Assembly (NCBI GenBank): GCA_017457225.1
Contig: JAFTHW010000010.1
Span: 16,348 to 80,347 of the forward strand
Origin: Clostridia bacterium
GTDB lineage: Bacteria; Bacillota; Clostridia; Christensenellales; Borkfalkiaceae
Length of the DNA: 64,000 nt
Reading direction: 5' to 3'
Under the pieces are notes generated by a model that worked only from the letters and a program-made list of their open reading frames with translations, did not search any database and was not told where the DNA came from. The position numbers and the translations under genes are program-made. Positions 15,994 to 24,004 of the stretch are shown piece by piece (position 1 is the stretch's first letter; each line of letters starts with the position of its first letter).

Positions 15994-17562
15994 TTACTGA
16001 AAAAGCGCAGTAGACAAATACCTGTCCCCACCGTCCGGCAAAACCGTGACGATTGTTTTCCTCTCGTTTTCCGCTCGTTTCGCAAGACGGATCGCCGCCG
16101 CCACGTTCGCGCCCGACGAGATCCCGACGAATAACCCCTCTTTTTTTCTAAGGAGCTTCGCCATTTCCACCGCCTCTTCGTCCGTCACCGTAACAACTTC
16201 GTCGTATATACCCACATCGAGGATAGCGGGAATAAAATTCGCGCCGATCCCCTGAATTCCGTGCGGGCCTGCAACGCCTTTGGTCAACATCGGAGAAGCC
16301 GACGGCTCGACCGCCACTACTTTTACGGTTTTATGTTTTTCTTTTAAATATTTCCCAACTCCCGTCAACGTGCCTCCCGTACCGACTCCAGCCACGAACA
16401 CGTCCGTTTTTCCGTCCGTCTGCGTTTCGATCTCCACAGCCGTCGTTTGATAATGCGCCGATACGCACACAGGGTTGTTGAATTGATCGGCGAGAAAACA
16501 ATCGGGCGTATTTTCGACAATCTCCAACGCCTTTTCCACCGCGCCGCGCATACCCTTGCTCCCCTCGGTCAACACGATCTCCGCGCCATACGATTGCAAC
16601 AAATTCCGCCGTTCTACAGACATCGTTTCGGGCATCACAATCACCGCGCGATAACCGCGCGCCGCCGCCACCAAGGCAAGCCCGATCCCCGTGTTTCCCG
16701 AAGTCGCTTCCACCACCGCGCCGCCTTGTTTGATCTTTCCCGATTTTTCCGCCTCGTCCAAGATCGCCGCCGCCACTCTGTCCTTGATCGAGCCGCCTGC
16801 GTTCACGTACTCGGTCTTTGCAAAAATTTTTGCCTTTAATCCAAGTTCTTTTTCAAGATATTTCAATTCGACAAGCGGCGTATTCCCGATCCTTTGCGAA
16901 AGGGGTTTTTCTGTCTTTTTTTCTAAAATCTCGCTTAATTCTTCCGTCGTTTGAACGGTTTTCGTTGCGCCGTTTGCTTTCAAAAACGCCTCGCTGCGAA
17001 ATCCCCAAGCAACGGAAATACATTCTATTCCCGCATTGTTCGCCGTTTGGATATCCACGTCCGAATCCCCTACGTACACCGCTTCTTCTTTTTTCACTCG
17101 CAACGTCTCCAACGCGGTAAACAACGCGTCGGGCGCAGGTTTTTTGCAGACTCCCAAGCTCTCGTTTTCCCCTGCGGCAACGTCAATCAAATCCCCGAAA
17201 TAGCGACGGGAAAGCGCCTGCACCGCAAAATCCGCTTTATTGGAAACGACGGCGATCTTCACGCCCGCCTCTTTTAAGCCCCAGAGTAACGCCAAGACGC
17301 CCTCGTAAGGCTGCGTTTTGTCCGCGCAGTGCTCGGCGTAATGGCGCTTAAACGCCTCAAACGCAACGTCGAAGCAATCCCTACGCTCCCCAACGGCTCT
17401 TTCTATGAGTTTCTTGATCCCGTTTCCGACGAACGCGCAAACTTCCTCTTTCGTTCTGATCGGCAATCCACATCCCTTCAACGCTGCGTTGACGGAGTCC
17501 GTCAAGTCGTCCAGCGTATCCAGGAGTGTTCCGTCTAAATCAAAAAGAACGGCTTTATACAT
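15994..17562 (-). CDS. HAD phosphatase fused to O-acetylserine sulfhydrylase (CysK)
   Basis: One continuous 522-residue frame holds two complete enzymes. Residues 1-213 are a phosphoglycolate-phosphatase-type HAD domain: DLDGT (8-12), VVSNK (Ser 107), KKP (Lys 141) and GDSDVD (165-170). Residues 220-522 are cysteine synthase: IGNTPLVEL, GGSIKDR with PLP Lys 260, TSGNTG (287-292), GTGGT (394-398) and GLFVGISSGAN. CysK makes cysteine from O-acetylserine and sulfide. A linker of about ten residues (EILEKKTEKP) joins them. It is the last gene of the radC-kinase-regulator operon, seven bases after the regulator, with GAGGAG before its ATG. The HAD substrate cannot be told from the sequence. Confidence 0.9.
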   Translation of the reverse strand: MYKAVLFDLDGTLLDTLDDLTDSVNAALKGCGLPIRTKEEVCAFVGNGIKKLIERAVGERRDCFDVAFEAFKRHYAEHCADKTQPYEGVLALLWGLKEAGVKIAVVSNKADFAVQALSRRYFGDLIDVAAGENESLGVCKKPAPDALFTALETLRVKKEEAVYVGDSDVDIQTANNAGIECISVAWGFRSEAFLKANGATKTVQTTEELSEILEKKTEKPLSQRIGNTPLVELKYLEKELGLKAKIFAKTEYVNAGGSIKDRVAAAILDEAEKSGKIKQGGAVVEATSGNTGIGLALVAAARGYRAVIVMPETMSVERRNLLQSYGAEIVLTEGSKGMRGAVEKALEIVENTPDCFLADQFNNPVCVSAHYQTTAVEIETQTDGKTDVFVAGVGTGGTLTGVGKYLKEKHKTVKVVAVEPSASPMLTKGVAGPHGIQGIGANFIPAILDVGIYDEVVTVTDEEAVEMAKLLRKKEGLFVGISSGANVAAAIRLAKRAENERKTIVTVLPDGGDRYLSTALFQ

Positions 17563-17569
17563 ACTCTCC

Positions 17570-18223
17570 TCACAGTACCTTTTTGATCGCTTGCACCGCT
17601 TCGGCTCGGTTCTCGCTATCGGTTTTTTCGTAAATGGACGAAACGTAATTACGCGTCGTTCCTTCCGAGAGTTTCAACGCCGAGGAGATCTGACGGTTGG
17701 TAAAGCCCTCGTACATCATCAGCGCAATTTCCACTTCACGATCGGAAAGGGAGAACGCGCGGGCAAGTTTGATCTCTCTGTCCGCCGCCACGTGTTGCGC
17801 TGCGGCCGTAATTCTACGTGCAATCTTCGAGGGTAAAATGGTGTCGCCTACGTACGCGTTTTTAATCGCGCTCACCATCGCCGCCGCGCCCATATCTTTC
17901 AATAAGTATCCGCTCGCGCCGTTGTTAATCGCGCTTAAAATATAATCGCTATCGTCAAACGTCGTTAAGATGACGACTTTGACGTCGGGATATTCCTCTT
18001 TGATTCGACGAGTCGCCACTACTCCGTTCATATTCGGCATACGAATATCCAAAAGCGCTACGTCGGGCAAGTTTTCTTTCATTTTGTCCAGCGCGTCGAA
18101 GCCGTCCAAAGCAACACCCGTTACTTCGAGCTCGTCGTCCGTTTGAAGCACGCTCGCGATTTCTTCCGCAAGTTCTCTTTGATCGTCTACGACCAAGACC
18201 TTGATCTTTCTTTCCTCTGCCAT
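17570..18223 (-). CDS. NarL/LuxR-type response regulator
   Basis: The 217-residue protein has a receiver domain with acidic pocket VVDD (11-14), phospho-acceptor Asp 59 in LLDIRMPN, the Thr of LTTFDD and the Lys of LLKD. A LuxR-type helix-turn-helix follows at about 150-217 (FSLSDREVEIALMMYEGFTNRQI, SEGTTRNYVSSIYEKT). It should be phosphorylated by the kinase encoded immediately upstream. AAGGAGGAG precedes its ATG. Targets are unknown; its own operon is one candidate. Confidence 0.92.
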   Translation of the reverse strand: MAEERKIKVLVVDDQRELAEEIASVLQTDDELEVTGVALDGFDALDKMKENLPDVALLDIRMPNMNGVVATRRIKEEYPDVKVVILTTFDDSDYILSAINNGASGYLLKDMGAAAMVSAIKNAYVGDTILPSKIARRITAAAQHVAADREIKLARAFSLSDREVEIALMMYEGFTNRQISSALKLSEGTTRNYVSSIYEKTDSENRAEAVQAIKKVL

Positions 18224-18243
18224 ACCGCTCTCCTCCTTATTTT

Positions 18244-19524
18244 CTAATTCGTTCCGTCCACGGGTAAGGTTAATTGAATTTCAAACCCCTCACCTTCTTC
18301 GGACTCAAACCGCACCGTTCCGCCGAGCGCTTGTGCGCTTGCCTGCATCGAAGTCAATCCGAATCCCAAATGCAACCCGCCATTCTCCAAGCCTTTACCG
18401 TTGTCGGAGAGAAGAAAATGCACGTCTCTGCCCTGTTGTTTGCACTCAAACCAAAATGCCGTCGCGCCGCCGTGACGGATTCCGTTAGCAATCCCCTCTT
18501 TTAACGTATTACACAAAAACCGCCGGCGTTCCGAATCCACGAGTACGTTCTCGATCTCCGAACGGATCTTGATCCCCGTGCCGTCTGCCGTTTCTTGCAA
18601 AACCCGTTCCAATTTGTCCTTTAACAGCGCCGTCGAGTCGTGATCGGACAACAGATGCACGCTGTTACGGAGTTCTTCCAAAGCGTGTTTCGCCTGCAAG
18701 TTCGCCGCGACGATCTTTTTCTTCGCGTCCGCAGGATTGTTGTCGATAATGAGTTTCGCCGCTTCCGTCTGCATAATGACGGTCGTGATTGAGTGCCCTG
18801 CCGTATCGTGAATATCTTTGGCAATACGCTGACGCTCTTTGAGCGCCGTGACCTCCGCAAGCTTATCGTAAGCTTCCTGCAACTCCTCTTTACTCTCTGC
18901 GAGCTCGTTGAGCGTCATATCGAGCTGAACGAATTGCCGATAAAACGCAACGGCGATACGAATGACTACGAAATAGATTGCAAGTGCGGAAATCATACCG
19001 AACGACTGCGTGAACGGCTGCAAAAATCCGCTCGTGGTATCGTTGAGCCAATATTGGAACACCATATTACAAACGGAGAATATACACGCGCTTGCCACGA
19101 ACAGTAAAAACGAGGGCCAGAATTTTTTCGTGGACATATAAAATTCCGTCATAATGAGCGCGTATAAGACGAGCATATACGTACCCGTCGTTACCCACAA
19201 CATACTGCACGCAAGCAATGCGCAAAGTACGCAAAACGCCAATCGCCACCGATCGTTTTTGATACAAAACAGCTTGATCGCCTCCGCTACCGCTAATAAA
19301 GTCGCCATTCCGAGCAAAGGAAAAAAGTCCCACCAACGCCCCAAAAGAAGCCACTCCACTTTCCCGAGTAACATGAGCCCTTCTACGAGCAATAATACGG
19401 CGAAAATCATCCATTTCCAAAACCGTAAAAATTGCTGTTCGTCCTTTAAATTGTAGTGTCCAAGCAAGCGGACAAGGCGGTATTTTTTCTCTCCGCGAAG
19501 CTGTTTTTCATTCCGTCCGCTCAT
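18244..19524 (-). CDS. Membrane sensor histidine kinase (HisKA_3 / NarX-type)
   Basis: The start at 19524 is fixed by an ATGA overlap with the radC stop. The 426-residue protein has about six hydrophobic helices between 37 and 195, no large external domain, a coiled linker, then RIAKDIHDTAGHSITTVI with phospho-accepting His 239. A degenerate-length HATPase domain follows with LKEGIANGIRHG and LSDNGKGL. The short loops suggest sensing of a membrane or intramembrane signal. It pairs with the response regulator 20 bases downstream. Confidence 0.9.
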   Translation of the reverse strand: MSGRNEKQLRGEKKYRLVRLLGHYNLKDEQQFLRFWKWMIFAVLLLVEGLMLLGKVEWLLLGRWWDFFPLLGMATLLAVAEAIKLFCIKNDRWRLAFCVLCALLACSMLWVTTGTYMLVLYALIMTEFYMSTKKFWPSFLLFVASACIFSVCNMVFQYWLNDTTSGFLQPFTQSFGMISALAIYFVVIRIAVAFYRQFVQLDMTLNELAESKEELQEAYDKLAEVTALKERQRIAKDIHDTAGHSITTVIMQTEAAKLIIDNNPADAKKKIVAANLQAKHALEELRNSVHLLSDHDSTALLKDKLERVLQETADGTGIKIRSEIENVLVDSERRRFLCNTLKEGIANGIRHGGATAFWFECKQQGRDVHFLLSDNGKGLENGGLHLGFGLTSMQASAQALGGTVRFESEEGEGFEIQLTLPVDGTN

Positions 19525-20288
19525 ACTTGCCCCGCTCCTTCGTTGCCTTTTACGGGTTTTTCCAAGTCCAACTTCCACGCGGCGGACTCCAACACGCGGT
19601 CGGCGGAAAATTCCTTGCTGATCTTTTTGAGTTTACCGCTCAAATAGTAACTGTAAACACCCTGCGCAGAATAGATAATATGCTCGCACAAAAGGATATT
19701 GTGCATACTGCAAATGATTTGGCATTGTACGGTCATTTTATCGTCCAAACTCGAGGTCTTGGCGTCGCCGAACGGATGGTTGTGCACGAGAATTACGCCC
19801 GCCGGCTGGTCTTCGACAATGGCTTTCGTAAACGCTTGCGGCTCGAGAGATACGTTGAACAAGCTGTCCGTCGTAAAACGCTTTTTATCGTACACGACCG
19901 AGTTCTTATCCAAATAGTACACGTCCAAAACTTCGTTATAGAGATCTTTGTATTTTTCCTTGACGAACGCTACGAACTGTTCGGAATCGTATTTACCCTC
20001 GTAGGTAAATTCGGTCGGCGCGTAATAACGTTCGTAAAAGACTCCGATACACTTGAGATACGCCGCGGTTTGAAGCCCGATTCCTTTCACGGCGCAAAGC
20101 TCGTCCAGCGTTGCGGAGAACATACTCTTGATCGAGCCGAACTGCGACAATAACCGATGCGCCAAGTCGTTGGTGTTGCGCCTGGGGATCGCGTTGAAAA
20201 GCAGGGCTTCGAGGATCTCGTGCTCTTGTAAAGCGCCACTATTCAATTTTTCAATCAGACGTAATCTGTGACCGTCGTGTTCGGACAT
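19521..20288 (-). CDS. radC: RadC-like JAB-domain protein
   Basis: The 255-residue protein has a helix-hairpin-helix segment (AVKGIGLQTAAYLKCI) and the JAMM metal motif VHNHPFGDAKTSSLDD (HxH, then S and D). Family members are putative DNA-repair or metalloprotease-like proteins of unsettled function. It heads the operon with its own promoter and overlaps the kinase start by four bases. The link between RadC and a two-component system is unusual and may simply be co-transcription. Confidence 0.85.
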   Translation of the reverse strand: MSEHDGHRLRLIEKLNSGALQEHEILEALLFNAIPRRNTNDLAHRLLSQFGSIKSMFSATLDELCAVKGIGLQTAAYLKCIGVFYERYYAPTEFTYEGKYDSEQFVAFVKEKYKDLYNEVLDVYYLDKNSVVYDKKRFTTDSLFNVSLEPQAFTKAIVEDQPAGVILVHNHPFGDAKTSSLDDKMTVQCQIICSMHNILLCEHIIYSAQGVYSYYLSGKLKKISKEFSADRVLESAAWKLDLEKPVKGNEGAGQV

Positions 20289-20314
20289 CGTCGCGCCTCC
20301 CCTACTTTTTCTTT

Positions 20315-20343
20315 ATTGTAGCATATTTATACGCAAAAGTCAA
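20315..20343 (-). promoter_or_regulatory. Promoter of the radC operon
   Basis: Minus strand: TTGACT (20338-20343), 17 bases, TACAAT (20315-20320). Confidence 0.8.
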
Positions 20344-20394
20344 AGCCCGCTTATGACAAAATTTATTTTTTTTCCGTTTCGGGCGCTTATTTTG

Positions 20395-20423
20395 TTTACC
20401 TGAAAGAAAAAATCGTGTATAAT
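20395..20423 (+). promoter_or_regulatory. Promoter of the dipeptidase gene
   Basis: TTTACC (20395-20400), 17 bases, TATAAT (20418-20423). The -35 is imperfect. Confidence 0.65.
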
Positions 20424-20470
20424 AATATCGTAGTGGATTTCTTATCCGCAATATTTTTGGGAGTGTTTTT

Positions 20471-21856
20471 ATGGCTCACGCAATGCATCCGTATTTTGAT
20501 CAAACCGTGCAATCCATCGTGGACGTTATTAAGTTCGATTCTTCGCTCAAAGCGGCGGAGGGGGACTATCCTTTCGGCAAGGAAACGGCGGATTGTTTAC
20601 AATTTTTCCTGGGACTCGCCGAAGAGTTCGGGTTTGAAACGCATAATTACGACAATTTTATCGGCGAAGTCGTATTCGGCGAGGGAAAGGAGTTTGCCAT
20701 TCTCGCGCATCTTGACGTCGTCCCCGCCGGCAACGGTTGGAAATACCCCCCGTTCGGAGGCGTGATCAACGACGATCCGTCCGACGGCGGCGTACAAGGC
20801 ACAAAAATCTGGGGACGGGGCGCAATGGACGACAAAGGCCCTGCGATTGTTTGTCTTTACGCGTTGAAAGCGCTCAAAGACGAAGGATTCGTTCCCACGC
20901 GTAAAATCAAACTCATCGTCGGCTGCAACGAAGAATGCGGTTGGAAGTGCATCGAACATTACAACAAAGTCGCCGTGATGCCCGAAGAAGGGTTTACGCC
21001 CGACGCCAACTTCCCCGTCATTTACGCGGAGAAAGGAATTTTGCATTTTACCGCTTCGTTTGCTCTCGACAACCCGCCCATGTCCGCGTTGAAAGCAGGT
21101 GAACGGGCGAATATGGTCTGCGATAAAGCCACGGCGATCCTCACGAGAAAAGCGGCGAATAAGCTCGTCGGCTACGAAAATCCCGTAGCGGGAACTTCGT
21201 TTTCCTACGACAATACGACGAATATTTTGCGCGTAGACGGAAAATCCGCGCACGGCTCTACGCCCGACCGCGGCGCGAACGCGTTGCAGGCGCTCCTTTG
21301 CTTCCTCGCCTCTTTCCACGACGGTTGCAAACAAGCGTACGATCTGCTTTTTAACGACGTCACGGGACTCAAAACCTTACAGGATAAAACGGGCGTACTC
21401 ACGATGTCCCCCGACGTAGCGTCCTTTAAAGACAACGTTTTGAAAATCACGACAGATATCCGTTTCCCCGCCACCTATCCTTTGGAAGCCGTGACGGCGA
21501 AATTGGACGCGTTCGGCGCGGAATATACCGTTGACAATTACCAAGCTCCCCTGTACAACAATCCGAAAGGAACGCTGATTTCTAAACTCACGAAAGTTTA
21601 CAACGAAGCGGTTGGCGGAAAAGAAACCCCTATCGCGATCGGCGGCGGAACGTACGCGAGAGCGCTCAAACAAGGTTGCGGCTTCGGCCCTGAAATCTGC
21701 GGGGAAGAAGATACCATTCATCAGGCGAACGAGTATATTACGTTCGACCGTATCCGCTTCTTAAGCGAGATTTATTACAACGCCATCAAGGCGGTTTGCG
21801 AGCCCGAAAAACCCATTCGTATGGCGACGATCAAGACTCGTTGGAATACGCTTTGA
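20471..21856 (+). CDS. pepV: M20 dipeptidase, PepV-like
   Basis: This zinc dipeptidase has 461 residues, as expected for PepV. Metal motifs are HLDVVP (first His and Asp), GRGAMDDKGP (bridging Asp) and CNEECGW (catalytic Glu then zinc Glu). The lid region has SAHGSTPDRGANA, and the final ligand is in EDTIHQANEY. It hydrolyses dipeptides in the cytoplasm, fitting the peptide importer and M18 peptidases in this window. GGGAG precedes the ATG. It is transcribed alone and ends at an intrinsic terminator. Confidence 0.9.
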   Translation: MAHAMHPYFDQTVQSIVDVIKFDSSLKAAEGDYPFGKETADCLQFFLGLAEEFGFETHNYDNFIGEVVFGEGKEFAILAHLDVVPAGNGWKYPPFGGVINDDPSDGGVQGTKIWGRGAMDDKGPAIVCLYALKALKDEGFVPTRKIKLIVGCNEECGWKCIEHYNKVAVMPEEGFTPDANFPVIYAEKGILHFTASFALDNPPMSALKAGERANMVCDKATAILTRKAANKLVGYENPVAGTSFSYDNTTNILRVDGKSAHGSTPDRGANALQALLCFLASFHDGCKQAYDLLFNDVTGLKTLQDKTGVLTMSPDVASFKDNVLKITTDIRFPATYPLEAVTAKLDAFGAEYTVDNYQAPLYNNPKGTLISKLTKVYNEAVGGKETPIAIGGGTYARALKQGCGFGPEICGEEDTIHQANEYITFDRIRFLSEIYYNAIKAVCEPEKPIRMATIKTRWNTL

Positions 21857-21924
21857 GTCTTGAATTCATTCGATTGAAAACGGATTCTTTAAGGAGTCCT
21901 TACAAAGGATTTTGACAGCATAAA

Positions 21925-21956
21925 GGACCAACGAAATTCTCGTTGGCCCTTTTTTT
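21925..21956 (+). terminator. Terminator after pepV
   Basis: GGACCAACGA and TCGTTGGCC arms around a short loop, then seven T. Confidence 0.85.
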
Positions 21957-22025
21957 GCTTTGCAAAAACGCATGACTTTACTTTGTGGCGTATCGTGCGC
22001 TACATTTAGTAAGTGAATATTGCCA

Positions 22026-22370
22026 TTAAATTAGCCCTAGTCTTTTGTTTAAATCGTCGAAATCAGGGACAAGAACGTCGTCATTCCATTTTCCCGTAAT
22101 CTCGCTTACAAATTTATCGGCTAATTCATTGCGTTCACGTTCTGGATAGTCGTAATTTTTGTCGCACCCATCCGCACTTAACGGGTCTATCATATCAATT
22201 TCCCATTGTGTTGCTAAATCGATTATGCCGTCTAACATCTCTTCATTGATTGGGGAAACAATATTAATCTCGGAAAAAACAAATTTTTTAATAAATGTTA
22301 TAGCGTTTTCACTTAATACAAATTTTTCAATTTTTAGTTGTTTTGGCTTTTTCTTTTTAAAAAATAATAT
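22026..22370 (-). CDS. Unknown acidic protein of the AT-rich cassette, probable ATA start
   Basis: The only ATG in this frame (22238) has no ribosome site and leaves 70 residues. The frame stays open upstream to an ATA at 22370, which lies eight bases after AGGAG; that AGGAG overlaps the stop of the preceding gene. Read from there, the protein has 114 residues and begins MLFFKKKKPKQ, matching the style of the other small proteins of this cassette. The rest is acidic and helical (INEEMLDGIIDLATQWEIDM, then PDFDDLNKRLGLI). No family is recognised. Confidence 0.5.
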   Translation of the reverse strand: MLFFKKKKPKQLKIEKFVLSENAITFIKKFVFSEINIVSPINEEMLDGIIDLATQWEIDMIDPLSADGCDKNYDYPERERNELADKFVSEITGKWNDDVLVPDFDDLNKRLGLI

Positions 22371-22381
22371 AGTTTATTCTC

Positions 22382-22726
22382 CTATTTGAAATTTTTATAA
22401 GCTTCTTTTTCACCCTTCTTGTTATTGTGGTATCTTTGAATAGTTGTTACGTGGTTATCTTTTTTTGTAATGTGAGTAACCGTTCTATTCTTGTTATTAA
22501 CTCTATCGTATTGTGTCGTTTCGTCTTTGTGGGTATAAATTTCTGAATTTTTACTTTCTTTCCCCAAGAGATTTATAACCATATCTTTTTTCTTTAGGTT
22601 TCTTGACGGGTCAGCAGTTCTATTTTGAGCGTGCGAAGTTACTGTGTACTTCCTAATGCGAACGTATTTTGTATTCTTTTTTGCCATTTTCTTTTTCGGC
22701 TTTAAAAACCAACCAAGTATACTCAT
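22382..22726 (-). CDS. Unknown basic protein of the AT-rich cassette
   Basis: The 114-residue protein is very rich in Lys, Asn and Thr. It begins with a short hydrophobic-basic segment (WFLKPKKK) and continues with strand-like repeats (TVTHITKKDNHVTTIQRYH). No known domain is recognised. It has its own promoter, and its AAGGAG site is partly enclosed in a 6-bp hairpin (22739-22757). It is divergent from the regulator gene and is followed by the acidic-protein gene with an overlapping ribosome site. Confidence 0.6.
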   Translation of the reverse strand: MSILGWFLKPKKKMAKKNTKYVRIRKYTVTSHAQNRTADPSRNLKKKDMVINLLGKESKNSEIYTHKDETTQYDRVNNKNRTVTHITKKDNHVTTIQRYHNNKKGEKEAYKNFK

Positions 22727-22738
22727 ATTATATCATCT

Positions 22739-22757
22739 CCTTGATCATTCGTCAAGG
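22739..22757 (-). promoter_or_regulatory. Leader hairpin overlapping a ribosome site
   Basis: CCTTGA and TCAAGG pair around a seven-base loop. On the minus-strand mRNA the 3' arm includes AAGG of the AAGGAG site (22737-22742), so folding would hinder translation. Confidence 0.45.
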
Positions 22758-22788
22758 AAAATGCGCGCTTAACTCCCCTTGCCTTTAT

Positions 22789-22816
22789 ATTATACCATAA
22801 GTTTGTAATTAATCAA
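22789..22816 (-). promoter_or_regulatory. Minus-strand promoter of the AT-rich cassette
   Basis: TTGATT (22811-22816), 16 bases, TATAAT (22789-22794) with TGG before the -10. Confidence 0.7.
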
Positions 22817-22834
22817 AGCGCTTTTGAAAAATAG

Positions 22835-22911
22835 TTGTCTACCCTGTTTTACCTCGAAAAGTAGACAATATAATATATTTTTTCGCAAAATGCTTGACTT
22901 TCGAGTAGACA
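22835..22911. promoter_or_regulatory. Candidate operator with three GTAGACA half-sites
   Basis: TTGTCTAC (22835-22842) is the inverse of GTAGACAA (22861-22868). A third GTAGACA (22905-22911) falls between the -35 and -10 of the regulator gene. The sites lie between the two divergent promoters, the natural place for an autoregulator to bind. Confidence 0.5.
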
Positions 22912-22922
22912 CTTTGTATAAT
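22894..22922 (+). promoter_or_regulatory. Promoter of the WYL-like regulator gene
   Basis: TTGACT (22894-22899), 17 bases, TATAAT (22917-22922). Confidence 0.85.
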
Positions 22923-22942
22923 ATAACAAAAGGAGCGTATTT

Positions 22943-23710
22943 ATGACGGATAAAATCAAGATAAAAGTATCGTCGTTTGTAGCGAATATATTAGAAAACG
23001 ACGCTTTACGTTTTGGTTTTTTAAAAAATGAAAAATCAAACAAAAACGCCTTGCTAAACAAGCTTATTCCAACGCTTGTAGAAGTTAGAAAAGCACGACG
23101 TAATGAAATTGAATATATTCTAAAAAGCGAATACAATCGAGAAGATAGCGAAAATATCTATAGCGCCGTGAATACGGTTATTGACAGGGTGTATTTTGAA
23201 GACGAAGAATTAAACGTGTTAGAAGAATATATTTGGATTCGTCCGTCCAAAGAAACGATTCCCACCTACGACGAAATAGAAACAAGTGAAACGATTATAA
23301 CAGCACAAGAAATTCCCGTTTATATTCGTGGGCTTTTGAATGAATATTCTCAGTTGCCACAATATAAAAGAGAAATACTAACATTTAATAGGGAATTAGG
23401 CGTTTTTGCGGACGCTTGTGAAACAAGACAAATTTTACATTTTAGAGATAAAGAAACAAGTGAGAGATATAAAGCGTTTGCTTTTGGATATTATTACGGA
23501 TATTTATATGACCAAACAAATTATTGTATTATATACGACATAAATAATAAAACGATAAAAGCAATACCGTTATATCAAATACAAGATATTTATACGATTA
23601 AGCAAAAATATAAACCGAGTGAGCGATTGATAGAACAGTTGCAATCATATACAGACAATTGCGATTTTGAAGAAGAAATAAGCGTGGGGGTGGACGAAAA
23701 TGTTTTTTAA
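22943..23710 (+). CDS. RHH/WYL-type transcriptional regulator (probable)
   Basis: The 255-residue protein has an N-terminus (KIKIKVSSFVANILENDALRF, then NKNALLNKLIPTLVEVRKAR) with the strand-helix-helix layout of ribbon-helix-helix DNA-binding domains. The C-terminal half carries the WYL-like core: LHFR, then KAFAFGYYYGYLYDQTNYCI, then KAIPLYQIQDIY. WYL domains often sense nucleic acid or nucleotide ligands and control phage-defence or mobile-element genes. AAAGGAG precedes the ATG. It is AT-rich relative to the flanks, which suggests transfer. The assignment is by pattern, not alignment. Confidence 0.6.
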   Translation: MTDKIKIKVSSFVANILENDALRFGFLKNEKSNKNALLNKLIPTLVEVRKARRNEIEYILKSEYNREDSENIYSAVNTVIDRVYFEDEELNVLEEYIWIRPSKETIPTYDEIETSETIITAQEIPVYIRGLLNEYSQLPQYKREILTFNRELGVFADACETRQILHFRDKETSERYKAFAFGYYYGYLYDQTNYCIIYDINNKTIKAIPLYQIQDIYTIKQKYKPSERLIEQLQSYTDNCDFEEEISVGVDENVF

Positions 23711-23831
23711 CAAAGAAAAAAAGAAAAGCGGTTACGTCAAAGCCAAAACACCCGAAGCGAGAAAACGCCAAAAAGCGGCAATCGCAGCCTATTACGCAAA
23801 AAAGAAATCTACAACAAAAAAGAAAAAATAA
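23700..23831 (+). CDS. 43-residue Lys-rich protein overlapping the regulator gene
   Basis: The ATG at 23700 lies inside the end of the regulator frame (11-base overlap) and follows a GGGGGTGG site, so translation is coupled. The peptide starts MFFNKEKKKSG and is almost entirely Lys, Ala and Arg with one helix (EARKRQKAAIAAYYAKKK). It resembles a small nucleic-acid-binding or membrane-surface peptide. The N-terminus echoes MLFFKKKKPK and WFLKPKKK of the divergent genes. Confidence 0.55.
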   Translation: MFFNKEKKKSGYVKAKTPEARKRQKAAIAAYYAKKKSTTKKKK

Positions 23832-23868
23832 AACAATCCGTAGTGTTTTTGCACTACGGATTGTTTTC
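23832..23868 (+). terminator. Terminator of the regulator operon
   Basis: A perfect 14-bp stem (AACAATCCGTAGTG) with loop TTTTTG and a short T-run. Confidence 0.8.
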
Positions 23869-23936
23869 CCTTATAGGAACTCGGCTTTGGAATCCGTTTT
23901 TTGTGGAATTTACTCCCTCTTTCCTCTTTGGAACAG

Positions 23937-23965
23937 TTGACTTTTGCGGAGGTTTTTACTATAAT
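23937..23965 (+). promoter_or_regulatory. Promoter of the MATE gene
   Basis: TTGACT (23937-23942), 17 bases, TATAAT (23960-23965). Confidence 0.85.
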
Positions 23966-24004
23966 AGGCAAGTATGGATTTGGACAAAGTCATAGGAGAA
24001 GTTT

